The notes under the pieces were generated by a model. It did not search any database. It was given only the letters and a program-made list of their open reading frames with translations, and had not been told where the DNA came from. From contig JAVJOU010000007.1 of the NCBI GenBank assembly GCA_040216635.1, positions 1 through 64,000 of the forward strand: a stretch of 64,000 nt of DNA, in the 5' to 3' direction. Made by a program: the position numbers and the translations under genes. This document shows positions 8,807 through 17,488 of the stretch, piece by piece. The stretch is from UBA1479 sp040216635 (GTDB taxonomy: Bacteria; Pseudomonadota; Alphaproteobacteria; Rhodospirillales; Casp-alpha2). Each line of letters opens with the position of its first letter. The stretch's first letter is position 1.

Positions 8807-11104
8807 ATGTACGTTCGGGGGAAGAAATTGGAGCGGTTTAAGCGTCTCCTTGTCGGTATCGCGCTGATCGCAGCGATCTGGGCCGCTGCGCCTGACGTGT
8901 TTGCGCAGAGCCGTGGCACGATTTCAGAAATCGTTGTCGAGGGCGCGCAGCGTATCGAACCCGGCACCATTCGATCCTACCTTCTCATCAAGGAAGGCGA
9001 GGCCGCTGATCCGGTTCGCATCAACCGGTCGCTGAAAAGTTTGTTTGCCACCGGCCTTTTCGCCGATGTGACCATGCGGCAGGACGGATCGCGTCTGATC
9101 GTCAATGTTGTTGAAAACCCGATCATCAACCGCGTCGCCTTCGAAGGAAATAAAAAGGTCGAGGACTCCACGTTGGAGGCCGAGGTCACGCTGCGTCCGC
9201 GCGTGATCTTCACCCGCGCCAAGGTACAGGCCGACTTGCAACGCATCCTTGCGGTATACCGCTCGACGGGCCGGTTCGGGGCAACGGTTGAACCGAAAGT
9301 CATCCGCCTGCCGCAAAACCGTATTGATCTTGCCTTTGAAATCAACGAAGGCGATCCGACCAAGGTTGCGCGGATTTCCTTTATCGGAAACGAATTTTTC
9401 GATGACGACGACCTTCGGGAAAACATCCAAACCAAGGAATCGATCTGGTACCGGTTCTTGTCGACGGATGACAGTTACGACCCGGACCGCCTGACGCTGG
9501 ACCGCGAACTGTTGCGCCGATTCTATCTGCGGAAGGGGTTCGCGGATTTCCGGGTTCAATCCGCCGTGGCCGAATTGACGCGCAACCGGAAGAATTTTTT
9601 CATCACGTTCAGTGTTCAGGAAGGAAAGCGCTACCGGTTCGGCAAGGTCGATGTCGCGACGACGATCCGTAATCTGGATGTCGAGGCGATCCGCAAGCAT
9701 ATCGATATTGAACAAGGTGATTGGTATGACGCCAGTTTGGTCGATAGCACGATCCAGACTTTGAGCGAAGCCGTTGGCGAAAAGGGCTTTGCCTTCGTTG
9801 AAGTGCGTCCGCGCCTTGACCGTGACCGTGAGAAGCGGACCATCGACCTCGTGTTCGAAGTGAACGAAGGCCCGCGCGTGTTCGTCGAGCGGATCAACAT
9901 CGTCGGCAACGTTCGGACGCAAGATGATGTCATCCGCCGTGAATTCCGTCTGATCGAAGGGGATGCCTTTAATTCCGCGAAATTGCGCCGCTCACGCACA
10001 CGAATTCAGAACCTGGACTTCTTTGATTCAGTTGAGTTGGAGCCGGTTCCGGGAAGTGCTCCCGATAAGGCCGTGATCAATGTGACGGTGGCCGAAAAAT
10101 CCACCGGGTCCATTTCGATCGGTGCCGGCTTCTCGACGGACTCCGGTATTCTGGGTGATATCGGGCTTCGCGAACGGAATCTGTTGGGAACCGGCCGCGA
10201 TCTGTCACTGAGGTTTATTCTGGCTGCACGACGCAGCGAAATTGATCTTAAGTTTACCGAACCGTTTTTCCTGAACCGCGACATTACCGCAGGGTTCGAC
10301 GTGTTCCGTGTAACCGAGGATTTGCAGGACTTTGGTTCGTTCGACAAGAAACGCACCGGTTTCCGGTTGCGGGCGGGATATCACATCACTGAACTACTGA
10401 CCCAGAATTGGGCCTACGTATTGCATCAGGAAGCCATTGAAGATGTGGACTCATCCGCTTCGCTGGTCGTTCAGGATGCTGCGGGCTCGAATCTTTCTTC
10501 ATCGATTGAACACGGCATTTTATATGACACCCGCGATAGCCGGCTGACGCCGACCAAGGGGTATTTTGCCCGGCTTTCGACCACCTTGTCGGGGCTTGGC
10601 GGTGATGTCTACAGCGTGAAGAACATTGCTTCCGGTGCCTACCATTGGACACCGTGGGAAGGCTATGTCCTCAGCTTGGGCGGAAAAACCGGCTATGTTG
10701 TTGCGATATCGGATGATGTCTTGTTGTCAGAGCGCTTTTTCGTCGGCGGCCGTGACTTGCGCGGTTTTGCGCTCGGTGGTGTCGGCCCGCGTGATGCCTC
10801 GACGGACGACTCCCTTGGTGGCGAATGGATGTACACGGGGTCGTTGGAATTGACATTCCCGCTTGGGCTGCCCCAGGAACTGGGCATCAGTGGGCGCGTG
10901 TTCTCTGACTTCGGTAGTGCGGGCGAATTGGCGACGACGCGGTCCGGTATCTTTGATACAGGCTCACTCCGGGCTTCCGTGGGGCTTGGTGTGACTTGGA
11001 AATCGCCCTTTGGCCCGGTCGGCTTGGACCTGGGTATCCCCATCGTCAAAGAATCATTTGATGAAACCGAATTGGTCCGCGTGAACTTCGGTACGCGGTT
11101 TTAG
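8807..11104 (+). CDS. bamA: Outer membrane protein assembly factor BamA
   Basis: Core of the BAM machine that inserts beta-barrel proteins into the outer membrane. The protein is 765 residues: signal peptide ending near VFAQS (about residue 30), five POTRA repeats (for example ISEIVVEGAQRIEPGTIRSY in the first and VFVERINIVGNVRTQDDVIR in the last), then a 16-strand barrel with the lid-lock motif VGGRDLRGFALGGVGPRD and a C-terminal beta-signal ending in Phe (RVNFGTRF). The ATG start at 8807 gives a normal signal peptide. The skp-like chaperone gene follows 9 bp later. Confidence 0.98.
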   Translation: MYVRGKKLERFKRLLVGIALIAAIWAAAPDVFAQSRGTISEIVVEGAQRIEPGTIRSYLLIKEGEAADPVRINRSLKSLFATGLFADVTMRQDGSRLIVNVVENPIINRVAFEGNKKVEDSTLEAEVTLRPRVIFTRAKVQADLQRILAVYRSTGRFGATVEPKVIRLPQNRIDLAFEINEGDPTKVARISFIGNEFFDDDDLRENIQTKESIWYRFLSTDDSYDPDRLTLDRELLRRFYLRKGFADFRVQSAVAELTRNRKNFFITFSVQEGKRYRFGKVDVATTIRNLDVEAIRKHIDIEQGDWYDASLVDSTIQTLSEAVGEKGFAFVEVRPRLDRDREKRTIDLVFEVNEGPRVFVERINIVGNVRTQDDVIRREFRLIEGDAFNSAKLRRSRTRIQNLDFFDSVELEPVPGSAPDKAVINVTVAEKSTGSISIGAGFSTDSGILGDIGLRERNLLGTGRDLSLRFILAARRSEIDLKFTEPFFLNRDITAGFDVFRVTEDLQDFGSFDKKRTGFRLRAGYHITELLTQNWAYVLHQEAIEDVDSSASLVVQDAAGSNLSSSIEHGILYDTRDSRLTPTKGYFARLSTTLSGLGGDVYSVKNIASGAYHWTPWEGYVLSLGGKTGYVVAISDDVLLSERFFVGGRDLRGFALGGVGPRDASTDDSLGGEWMYTGSLELTFPLGLPQELGISGRVFSDFGSAGELATTRSGIFDTGSLRASVGLGVTWKSPFGPVGLDLGIPIVKESFDETELVRVNFGTRF

Positions 11105-11113
11105 GAGGTTCTT

Positions 11114-11719
11114 TTGTTTAACTGCTCCAATTCAATTTTCTGGCGTGGCGTGATGGTTGCGCTGCTGTGTCTCGCGATTGCACCCACGGCCCAGGCGCAG
11201 GAGCCCAAGACGGGACAACCCGCGACGGCCGAGGATGTGAGCGCCCGTGCCGCCAAGGTGGCGGTGCTGGATGTGCAACGCATTCTGCGTGAAGCCAAGG
11301 CGATGAAGAATATCCGGGATCAGGTCTCGCAACTGCGTAAGACCTATCAGGAAGAAATCGAGACCAAACAGGCTGACCTGCGTAAGGACAATGAGGATTT
11401 GCGGCGTAAGCGCACGATCTTGTCCTCTGATGCGTTCGATGAAGAACGGCGTAAATTCGACCAGAAAGTCGCAGAAGTTCAACGTTTGGTGCAATCGCGC
11501 AATCAGCAACTTGATCGTGCCAATGCGGAAGCGGTCATCAACGTGCAAAAAACCCTCTATCAGATCGTTCTCGACCTTGCGAACGAACGGTCTTACGGCC
11601 TGATTTTCCGCAAAAGTGCCACGATCGTGGTTCATCCGCCGATCGAGATCACGCCGGAAGTTTTGGCGCGTTTGGACACGCGGTTACCCGCAGTCCAAGT
11701 CAGCCCGCCGAAAAAATAA
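11114..11719 (+). CDS. skp: OmpH/Skp family periplasmic chaperone
   Basis: Periplasmic holdase that delivers unfolded outer membrane proteins to BamA. The protein is 201 residues: an N-terminal signal peptide (hydrophobic MVALLCLAIAPTAQAQ), then the family core VAVLDVQRILREAKAMKNI, a long charged coiled-coil (residues about 65-150) and a C-terminal return strand containing YGLIFRKSATIVV. The start is TTG at 11114, supported by a perfect AGGAGG at 11103-11108 that overlaps the bamA stop; an ATG at 11153 would remove most of the signal peptide n-region. Gene order bamA-skp-lpxD is widely conserved. Confidence 0.93.
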   Translation: MFNCSNSIFWRGVMVALLCLAIAPTAQAQEPKTGQPATAEDVSARAAKVAVLDVQRILREAKAMKNIRDQVSQLRKTYQEEIETKQADLRKDNEDLRRKRTILSSDAFDEERRKFDQKVAEVQRLVQSRNQQLDRANAEAVINVQKTLYQIVLDLANERSYGLIFRKSATIVVHPPIEITPEVLARLDTRLPAVQVSPPKK

Positions 11720-11725
11720 TCGGAT

Positions 11726-12748
11726 ATGGCCGACCCCCGATTTTTCACGAGGGCCGGGCCCTTTACGTTGAGCCAATTGGCCGAGGCCACAGGGGCAACC
11801 TTGGGGCCTGATGCCGACACCGGCCTTAAGATGACCGATGTCATGCCGCTGGCGGCTGCCGGCGAAGGGCATTTGACGTTCATCGACAACCGGAAGTACC
11901 TGGATGCCTTTCGCGCGACGAAGGCTTCTGCCGTGTTTGCCGTGCCTGATTTGGCTAAACAAGCCCCGGAAGGCTGCACCCTGATTCTAAGCGATGATCC
12001 GTACAGAGCCTATGCCGTGGCGGCCGCGATGTTTTATCCGCGGCCGGCCGCAACACCCGGTATTCATCCGGGGGCTCATGTCGCTACGGGTGCACAGGTT
12101 GCGGAAAGTGCCTGTATCGAGGCCGGAGCCGTGGTTCAGGATGGGGCAGAGATCGGCGCCAATACGGTGATCGGTCCAGGCGCGGTGATCGACCAAGGCG
12201 TCGTCGTCGGTGCGGATTGCATAATCGGGGCGGGCGTGACGCTGCAGCATTGTCTTGTCGGCGATCGCGTCATCATCCACCCTGGCGTGCGTGCGGGCCA
12301 GGACGGGTTCGGGTTTGCCCCCGGCCCCGCGGGGCATTTGAAGGTGCCGCAATTGGGCAGTGTGGTGATCGAATCCGATGTCGAAATCGGCGCCAATACC
12401 ACCATCGACCGGGGCGCAGGACCTGACACCGTGATCGGTGCGGGTTCGAAGATCGACAACCTGGTGCAGATCGCCCACAACGTGCGGATCGGCCGGGGCT
12501 GTATCGTCGTCAGCCAAGTCGGTATTTCCGGCAGCACCCATGTCGATGATTTTGTTATGATCGGTGGCCAGGCAGGCTTGACCGGTCACCTGACGGTTGG
12601 TAAAGGCGCGCGCATTGCCGCCCAAAGCGGCGTCATGCGGGACGTCGAGCCCGGTGCGACCATCGGCGGATCGCCCGCCAAGGACATGCGGGAGTGGCTG
12701 AAGGAAACGGCTGCCCTGTCCAGGATGGTCAGGAAGAAAGGAGACTAG
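11726..12748 (+). CDS. lpxD: UDP-3-O-acyl-glucosamine N-acyltransferase
   Basis: Third step of lipid A synthesis: N-acylation of UDP-3-O-acyl-GlcN using an acyl-ACP. The protein is 340 residues, with an N-terminal uridine-binding domain (GHLTFIDNRKYLDAF) followed by a left-handed beta-helix of hexapeptide repeats from about residue 110 to 300 (IGANTVIGPGAVIDQGVVVG). The catalytic His lies in QIAHNVRIGRGCIVVSQVG. The gene starts 6 bp after skp and is followed 5 bp later by fabZ. Confidence 0.97.
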   Translation: MADPRFFTRAGPFTLSQLAEATGATLGPDADTGLKMTDVMPLAAAGEGHLTFIDNRKYLDAFRATKASAVFAVPDLAKQAPEGCTLILSDDPYRAYAVAAAMFYPRPAATPGIHPGAHVATGAQVAESACIEAGAVVQDGAEIGANTVIGPGAVIDQGVVVGADCIIGAGVTLQHCLVGDRVIIHPGVRAGQDGFGFAPGPAGHLKVPQLGSVVIESDVEIGANTTIDRGAGPDTVIGAGSKIDNLVQIAHNVRIGRGCIVVSQVGISGSTHVDDFVMIGGQAGLTGHLTVGKGARIAAQSGVMRDVEPGATIGGSPAKDMREWLKETAALSRMVRKKGD

Positions 12749-12753
12749 GGGCC

Positions 12754-13218
12754 ATGGATTCCGAGGCATCCACCGAAACCTTGGACATCGATATCAACCG
12801 GATCATGGAAATGATCCCCCATCGGTATCCGTTTCTGCTGATCGACAAGGTCATCGATGCGATCCCGGGCCAAAGCGGCACGGGGATCAAGAACGTGACC
12901 ATCAATGAGCCGTTCTTTCAGGGCCATTTTCCCGGCCATCCGATCATGCCCGGCGTGCTGATCGTCGAGGCCATGGCGCAGACGGCAGGCGTCCTTGTCA
13001 TGTCGGGGCTGCCCGATGCCAAGGACGCGCTGGTCTATTTCATGACCGTCGAAAACGCTCGGTTCCGAAAACCCGTCGTTCCGGGGGATTGCGTGCACAT
13101 TCAGGTCGAACGCATCCAGAACCGCGGCGATGTGTGGAAATTCAAAGGCAAGGCCGTCGTGGACGGCGTGGTCAAGGCAGAGGCCGTGTATTCGGCCATG
13201 ATCGTGAGACAAACATGA
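12754..13218 (+). CDS. fabZ: 3-hydroxyacyl-[acyl-carrier-protein] dehydratase
   Basis: Hot-dog fold dehydratase of type II fatty acid synthesis; removes water from 3-hydroxyacyl-ACP, competing with LpxA for 3-hydroxymyristoyl-ACP. The 154-residue length is normal. The catalytic His is in MIPHRYPFLLIDKVID and the conserved helix in FPGHPIMPGVLIVEAMAQTA. The ATG at 12754 is chosen with an AAGGAG site just upstream; an upstream in-frame start inside lpxD (12694) would give an atypical N terminus. The stop overlaps the lpxA start as ATGA (13215-13218). Confidence 0.97.
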   Translation: MDSEASTETLDIDINRIMEMIPHRYPFLLIDKVIDAIPGQSGTGIKNVTINEPFFQGHFPGHPIMPGVLIVEAMAQTAGVLVMSGLPDAKDALVYFMTVENARFRKPVVPGDCVHIQVERIQNRGDVWKFKGKAVVDGVVKAEAVYSAMIVRQT

Positions 13219-14015
13219 CCGATATTCATCCGACGGCGGTTGTCCATGAGGGCGCCGAACTTGGTGCCGATGTTAAAATCGGACCCTATAGCGTCGTCGG
13301 CCCCAATGTCCGCCTGGGTGACGGGGTTGAATTGCTGTCCCACGTCGTGGTTGACGGCCATACCCAGGTCGGTTCCCACACGCGGGTCTTTCCCTTTACG
13401 TCCCTGGGCCACCAACCCCAGGACCTGAAGTTCAAGGGAGAAGTCTCGCAGTTGGTCATCGGTGCCAACAACATGATCCGTGAACATGTCACCATGAACC
13501 CGGGCACCGAAGGCGGCGGGCTTGAAACGCGCGTCGGCAACAACTGTCTGTTCATGGTCGGCGCCCACGTGGCCCATGATTGCCAAATCGCGGACAATGT
13601 CATTCTGGTCAACAATGCGACTTTGGCCGGTCATGTATCGATCGAGGAATGGGCCATCGTCGGCGGCTTGTCCGCCGTGCACCAGTTCGTCCGGATCGGC
13701 CGCCATGCCATGATCGGCGGCATGTCCGGCGTGACGCAGGATGTCATTCCCTACGGCTCGATCACCGGAAACCGCGCGAAACTGGAAGGCCTCAACCTGG
13801 TCGGCCTTAAACGGCGTAGTTTCGATCGCGATACGATCCATGCCCTGCGTCAGGCGTATCGTCTGATCTTCGCCCAGGAAGGCACCATGGCTGAACGCCT
13901 GGACGACGTCGCCGAACTGTTCGGCGACAATCAGCCGGTCATGGAAATCGTCGAGTTCATTCGTTCCGACTCATCCCGTTCCATCTGCCAGCCCCTGGTG
14001 GAGGATGCCGCCTAA
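13215..14015 (+). CDS. lpxA: UDP-N-acetylglucosamine acyltransferase
   Basis: First committed step of lipid A synthesis: transfers a 3-hydroxyacyl chain from ACP to the 3-OH of UDP-GlcNAc. The protein is 266 residues and homotrimeric in the family. Hexapeptide repeats run from residue about 5 (IHPTAVVHEGAELGADVKIG) to about 185, with the catalytic-His region MVGAHVAHDCQIADNVILVN. The C-terminal helical part includes NLVGLKRRSFDRDTIHALRQ. The start ATG at 13215 overlaps the fabZ stop, indicating translational coupling. The stop overlaps the lpxI start. Confidence 0.97.
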   Translation: MTDIHPTAVVHEGAELGADVKIGPYSVVGPNVRLGDGVELLSHVVVDGHTQVGSHTRVFPFTSLGHQPQDLKFKGEVSQLVIGANNMIREHVTMNPGTEGGGLETRVGNNCLFMVGAHVAHDCQIADNVILVNNATLAGHVSIEEWAIVGGLSAVHQFVRIGRHAMIGGMSGVTQDVIPYGSITGNRAKLEGLNLVGLKRRSFDRDTIHALRQAYRLIFAQEGTMAERLDDVAELFGDNQPVMEIVEFIRSDSSRSICQPLVEDAA

Positions 14016-14832
14016 GCTCGGCATCATCGCGGGCGGCGGCTTGCTGCCCGAGATTCTCGTGCACCGCTGTCGCGCCGCCGACCGCCCTGTGGTCGTTGCG
14101 GCGTTGAAGGGGCAGGGCGACCCCACTCGCTTTGCCGGGGATGTCGTTACGAGCTTTCGCCTGGGCGCCGTCGGCGGGATCATCAAGTATCTAAAAAATA
14201 ACGATATTACAGAGATCGTTTTGTGTGGCGCGGTGCGCCGCCCCAAGGCGACGGACCTGATTCCTGATCTGTGGACGACCCGCTTCCTGGCCAGAACCAA
14301 GGCCCTGGGGCTTGGTGATGACGGTCTGTTGAAGGCAATCCTTGGTGCGTTGGAAAGCGAGGAGGGGTTTCGTGTGCTCGCCCCCCATGACATTGCGCCT
14401 GATCTTCTGACGCCGGCCGGTGCCGTTGGGGGGGTGTCCTTCGCGGAAACCGCAATCAATGACCTGAACGCAGGTATTTTGGGTGCGAAGGACTTGGGAC
14501 GGCGAGACCTTGGCCAGGCGGTGATCGCAGCCGGGGGACGCGTGGTTTGTGAAGAAGGCCCGGAAGGGACGGAGGCGATGATCCTTTCGGCCGGTCCCGA
14601 CGCCCGGGGCGGCCTTCTGGTCAAGGCCATGAAGCCGAACCAGGAGCCCCGGGTCGATCTGCCCGCCGTCGGCCCGGACACGGTCGATCAGGCCGTTCAT
14701 GCGGGCCTTCGGGGCATCGCGGTTGAAGCCGGCCGGTCTTTCATTCTGGATCGGGAGGAAACGGTCCGCCGCGCCGATGCCGCCGGTATCTGCATCTTCG
14801 GCTTCACGGCTGATGACGAGACAAGCCGATGA
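14005..14832 (+). CDS. lpxI: UDP-2,3-diacylglucosamine pyrophosphatase LpxI
   Basis: Hydrolyses UDP-2,3-diacylglucosamine to lipid X and UMP; the alphaproteobacterial, Mg-dependent replacement for LpxH (DUF1009 family). The protein is 275 residues. The N terminus LGIIAGGGLLPEILVHRC and the central LLTPAGAVGGVSFAETAIND and C-terminal PAVGPDTVDQAVHAGLRGIA match the family. It overlaps lpxA by 11 bp and lpxB by an ATGA, so the lipid A genes are translationally linked. An unusually AT-rich codon run (about 14184-14220, KYLKNNDITEI) interrupts an otherwise GC-rich gene. The position between lpxA and lpxB agrees with the assignment. Confidence 0.95.
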   Translation: MPPKLGIIAGGGLLPEILVHRCRAADRPVVVAALKGQGDPTRFAGDVVTSFRLGAVGGIIKYLKNNDITEIVLCGAVRRPKATDLIPDLWTTRFLARTKALGLGDDGLLKAILGALESEEGFRVLAPHDIAPDLLTPAGAVGGVSFAETAINDLNAGILGAKDLGRRDLGQAVIAAGGRVVCEEGPEGTEAMILSAGPDARGGLLVKAMKPNQEPRVDLPAVGPDTVDQAVHAGLRGIAVEAGRSFILDREETVRRADAAGICIFGFTADDETSR

Positions 14833-16022
14833 GTCCAACAACGCACCCGAATGTGTACCTGATCGCGGGGGAAGCTTCGGGCGATGTCCTGGGCGCCGGG
14901 TTGATGACCGCCCTGAAGACGCGTCTGGGGGGGGATATCCGCTTTTCCGGCGTGGGCGGCCCCCTGATGGCCGCAGAAGGCCTGGAAACGCTGTTTCCCA
15001 TGGAAGACCTGGCCGTCATGGGGCTGGCGGAGGTTCTGCCCCGTCTGCCGTCCCTGTTGCGCCGTATGGGCGAGACACGGGCGGATATCGCGGCCAAGAA
15101 GCCGGATGTTCTGGTGACCATCGATTCCCCGGATTTCTGTTTTCGCGTGGCACGTCGGGTCAAGGCGGCGATGCCGGACCTGCCGATCATCCATTTCGTG
15201 GCTCCCACGGTCTGGGCCTGGCGGCCGGGCCGGGCCAAGGCGATCGCCGGGTTTCTCGATCATATTCTTTGCCTGTATCCGTTCGAGCCGCCGTTTTTTG
15301 AGCGCGAAGGCCTGAACGCCACGTTTATCGGGCATCCCATCGCCGTTTCCACGGGGGCGGCCCCCGGGGCGGAAGCACGCGCGGCCACGTTCCGGTCCCA
15401 GCATGAGATTTCGGAAGACACACAGGTTTTGGCTATTCTGCCGGGGTCACGGGGTGGCGAGCTCGACCGCCACATGCCGGTGTTCGGCGACACCCTGGCA
15501 CGTTTGTCCATGGGCGGTTGGCAGGGGCGCGTCGTCATCCCGACCTTGGCGCGGCATATGGATCAGGTTCGCGATGCAACGGCAAACTGGCCGGGGATGC
15601 CGGTCGTCATTGTCGGTGATGAGAATAAATGGGGGGCTTTCGCTGCCGCGGACGCGGCCCTTGCGGCGTCGGGCACGGTGACCTTGGAACTGGCGGCGGC
15701 AGGTGTGCCGGCACTCGTCGCCTACCGTGTATCCCCGCTCAGCGCCACGATCGCCCGGCGCATGATCCGGGTCGATCATGTGGGCCTGGTCAATATCCTG
15801 CTGAAAGAAGCCGTCATGCCGGAATTTCTGCAGGATGACTGCACGGCGGCGCGGCTGGCCCCGGCATTGTCGGCATTGCTGGGCGATGAAGACGCCCGCA
15901 ACCGCCAGCATGCGCGCTTCAAGGATGCCATGGCCCTGTTGCAAGGCCCGGGTACGGGCCCTTCGGAAGCGGCCGCCGATGTGGTCGTGCAACGGGTCAT
16001 TGGCAACACCAAAACCCCATAG
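14829..16022 (+). CDS. lpxB: Lipid-A-disaccharide synthase
   Basis: GT19 glycosyltransferase that joins UDP-2,3-diacyl-GlcN and lipid X to give the lipid A disaccharide, at the inner face of the cytoplasmic membrane. The protein is 397 residues. The N-terminal VYLIAGEASGDVLGAGLM, the central HFVAPTVWAWRPGRAKAI and the donor-site LAILPGSRGGELDRHMPVF are characteristic, with ASGTVTLELAAAGVPALVAY in the C-terminal Rossmann half. The ATG overlaps the lpxI stop (14829-14832). It is the last gene of the plus-strand run. Confidence 0.97.
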   Translation: MSPTTHPNVYLIAGEASGDVLGAGLMTALKTRLGGDIRFSGVGGPLMAAEGLETLFPMEDLAVMGLAEVLPRLPSLLRRMGETRADIAAKKPDVLVTIDSPDFCFRVARRVKAAMPDLPIIHFVAPTVWAWRPGRAKAIAGFLDHILCLYPFEPPFFEREGLNATFIGHPIAVSTGAAPGAEARAATFRSQHEISEDTQVLAILPGSRGGELDRHMPVFGDTLARLSMGGWQGRVVIPTLARHMDQVRDATANWPGMPVVIVGDENKWGAFAAADAALAASGTVTLELAAAGVPALVAYRVSPLSATIARRMIRVDHVGLVNILLKEAVMPEFLQDDCTAARLAPALSALLGDEDARNRQHARFKDAMALLQGPGTGPSEAAADVVVQRVIGNTKTP

Positions 16023-16056
16023 AAAAAGGGCCGTCCCTTTGGGACGGCCCTAAATC
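16023..16056 (-). terminator. Intrinsic terminator of gltA (possibly bidirectional)
   Basis: Perfect 11-bp stem AGGGCCGTCCC (16027-16037), loop TTT, GGGACGGCCCT (16041-16051). Read on the minus strand the stem is followed by a T-rich tract (complement of AGAAAAA at 16021-16027), so it suits the minus-strand gltA that ends at 16079. It lies directly after the lpxB stop and could also slow plus-strand transcription, though the plus-strand tail is only TAAATCAT. Confidence 0.88.
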
Positions 16057-16078
16057 ATGCTTGGCGTCTATAAGCCGA

Positions 16079-17392
16079 TCAGCGCTTGTCGATGGGCACG
16101 TAATCGCGTTCGGTATAGCCGGTGTAGAGCTGACGCGGACGGCCGATTTTCTGGCTCGGGTCCTCGATCATTTCGTTCCACTGGGCGACCCAGCCGACCG
16201 TGCGGGCGACGGCGAACAGCACGGTGAACATGCTGGTCGGGATGCCCATGGCCTTGAAGATGATGCCCGAATAGAAGTCGACGTTGGGGAACAGCTTACG
16301 GTCGACGAAATATTCGTCTTCCAGGGCGATGCGTTCCAGTTCCATGGCCAGATCCAGAAGCGGCTCGTCCTTGATGCCCAGTTCGTCCAGCACCTCGTGA
16401 CAGGATTCGCGCATCACATTGGCGCGCGGATCCATGTTCTTGTAGACGCGGTGGACGAAGCCCATGAGGCGGAATGGATCGTCCTTGTCCTTGGCCTTCT
16501 TGATGTACTCGTTGATGTTGTCCTTGTGGCCGATCTCGCCCAGCATGGTCAGCACCGCTTCGTTGGCACCGCCGTGGGCCGGGCCCCAGAGGGAAGCAAT
16601 ACCGGCGGAGATACAGGCGAAGGGGTTGGCGCCGGAGGACCCGGCCAGACGCACGGTCGAGGTCGAGGCATTCTGCTCGTGATCGGCATGGAGCGTCAGG
16701 ATGCGGTCCATGGCGCGCGACAGCACGGGGCTGACCTTGTATTCCTCGCACGGCGTCGCATACATCATGTGCAGGAAGTTTTCGGCGTAGCTCAGCTCGT
16801 TGCGCGGGTAGATGAACGGCTGCCCCAGGGAATACTTGTAGGCCCAGGCGGCAATCGTCGGCATCTTGGCGATCAGACGGTAGGACGCGATGACCCGGTG
16901 GGTCGGATCGTTGATATCTGTCGAGTCGTGATAGAAGGCCGACAGCGCGCCGACAACACCGCACATTACCGCCATCGGGTGGGCATCACGCCGGAACCCG
17001 CGGTAGAAGTTGGCGATCTGTTCGTGCAGCATCGTGTGGTAGGTGATGTCCTTCTCGAACTTGCCCTTCTGGTCACCGGTCGGCAGTTCGCCGTACAGCA
17101 GCAGGTAGCAGACTTCCATGAAGTCGGAATTTTCGGCCAGGTGCTGGATCGGAATGCCGCGATAGAGCAGCACACCGGCGTCGCCGTCGATATAGGTGAT
17201 TTTGGATTCGCAACTGCCGGTCGACGTGAAACCGGGGTCATAGGTGAAGCAATCCGTTTCCGCATACAGCTTGCGTACGTCGATGACGGAGGGTCCGACG
17301 CTGGCATCCATGACCGGAAGTTCATAGGCCTTGCCGTCACGGTTGTCCGTCAGGGTGAAGGTGGCGTTTTTGCCATGGCTTGTGTCACTCAT
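16079..17392 (-). CDS. gltA: Citrate synthase
   Basis: Entry enzyme of the TCA cycle: oxaloacetate plus acetyl-CoA to citrate. The 437-residue length is typical of the hexameric proteobacterial type. The catalytic region shows LTLHADHEQNASTSTVRLAG, SLWGPAHGGANEAV and FRLMGFVHRVYKNMDPRAN. The second conserved His motif reads GFVHRVYK where many enzymes have GFGHRVYK. The ATG at 17392 has a very strong AGGAGG site a few bases upstream. It is a single-gene unit with its own terminator, running against lpxB and co-directional with gltX upstream (96-bp gap). Confidence 0.97.
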   Translation of the reverse strand: MSDTSHGKNATFTLTDNRDGKAYELPVMDASVGPSVIDVRKLYAETDCFTYDPGFTSTGSCESKITYIDGDAGVLLYRGIPIQHLAENSDFMEVCYLLLYGELPTGDQKGKFEKDITYHTMLHEQIANFYRGFRRDAHPMAVMCGVVGALSAFYHDSTDINDPTHRVIASYRLIAKMPTIAAWAYKYSLGQPFIYPRNELSYAENFLHMMYATPCEEYKVSPVLSRAMDRILTLHADHEQNASTSTVRLAGSSGANPFACISAGIASLWGPAHGGANEAVLTMLGEIGHKDNINEYIKKAKDKDDPFRLMGFVHRVYKNMDPRANVMRESCHEVLDELGIKDEPLLDLAMELERIALEDEYFVDRKLFPNVDFYSGIIFKAMGIPTSMFTVLFAVARTVGWVAQWNEMIEDPSQKIGRPRQLYTGYTERDYVPIDKR

Positions 17393-17488
17393 ACTTCCCT
17401 CCTTATATGGGCGGCGGAGACAGGGGTCTCCGGTTCGTCTCGGCGCGTTTGCCGCAAGTAATGCGGTTCTTAACGCGTCCGTCCGGGG

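Noticed and set aside
16061..17461. Long plus-strand open frame opposite gltA
   Set aside because: It mirrors the citrate synthase gene in a GC-rich genome; the minus-strand protein is fully conserved and the plus-strand translation has no family features.
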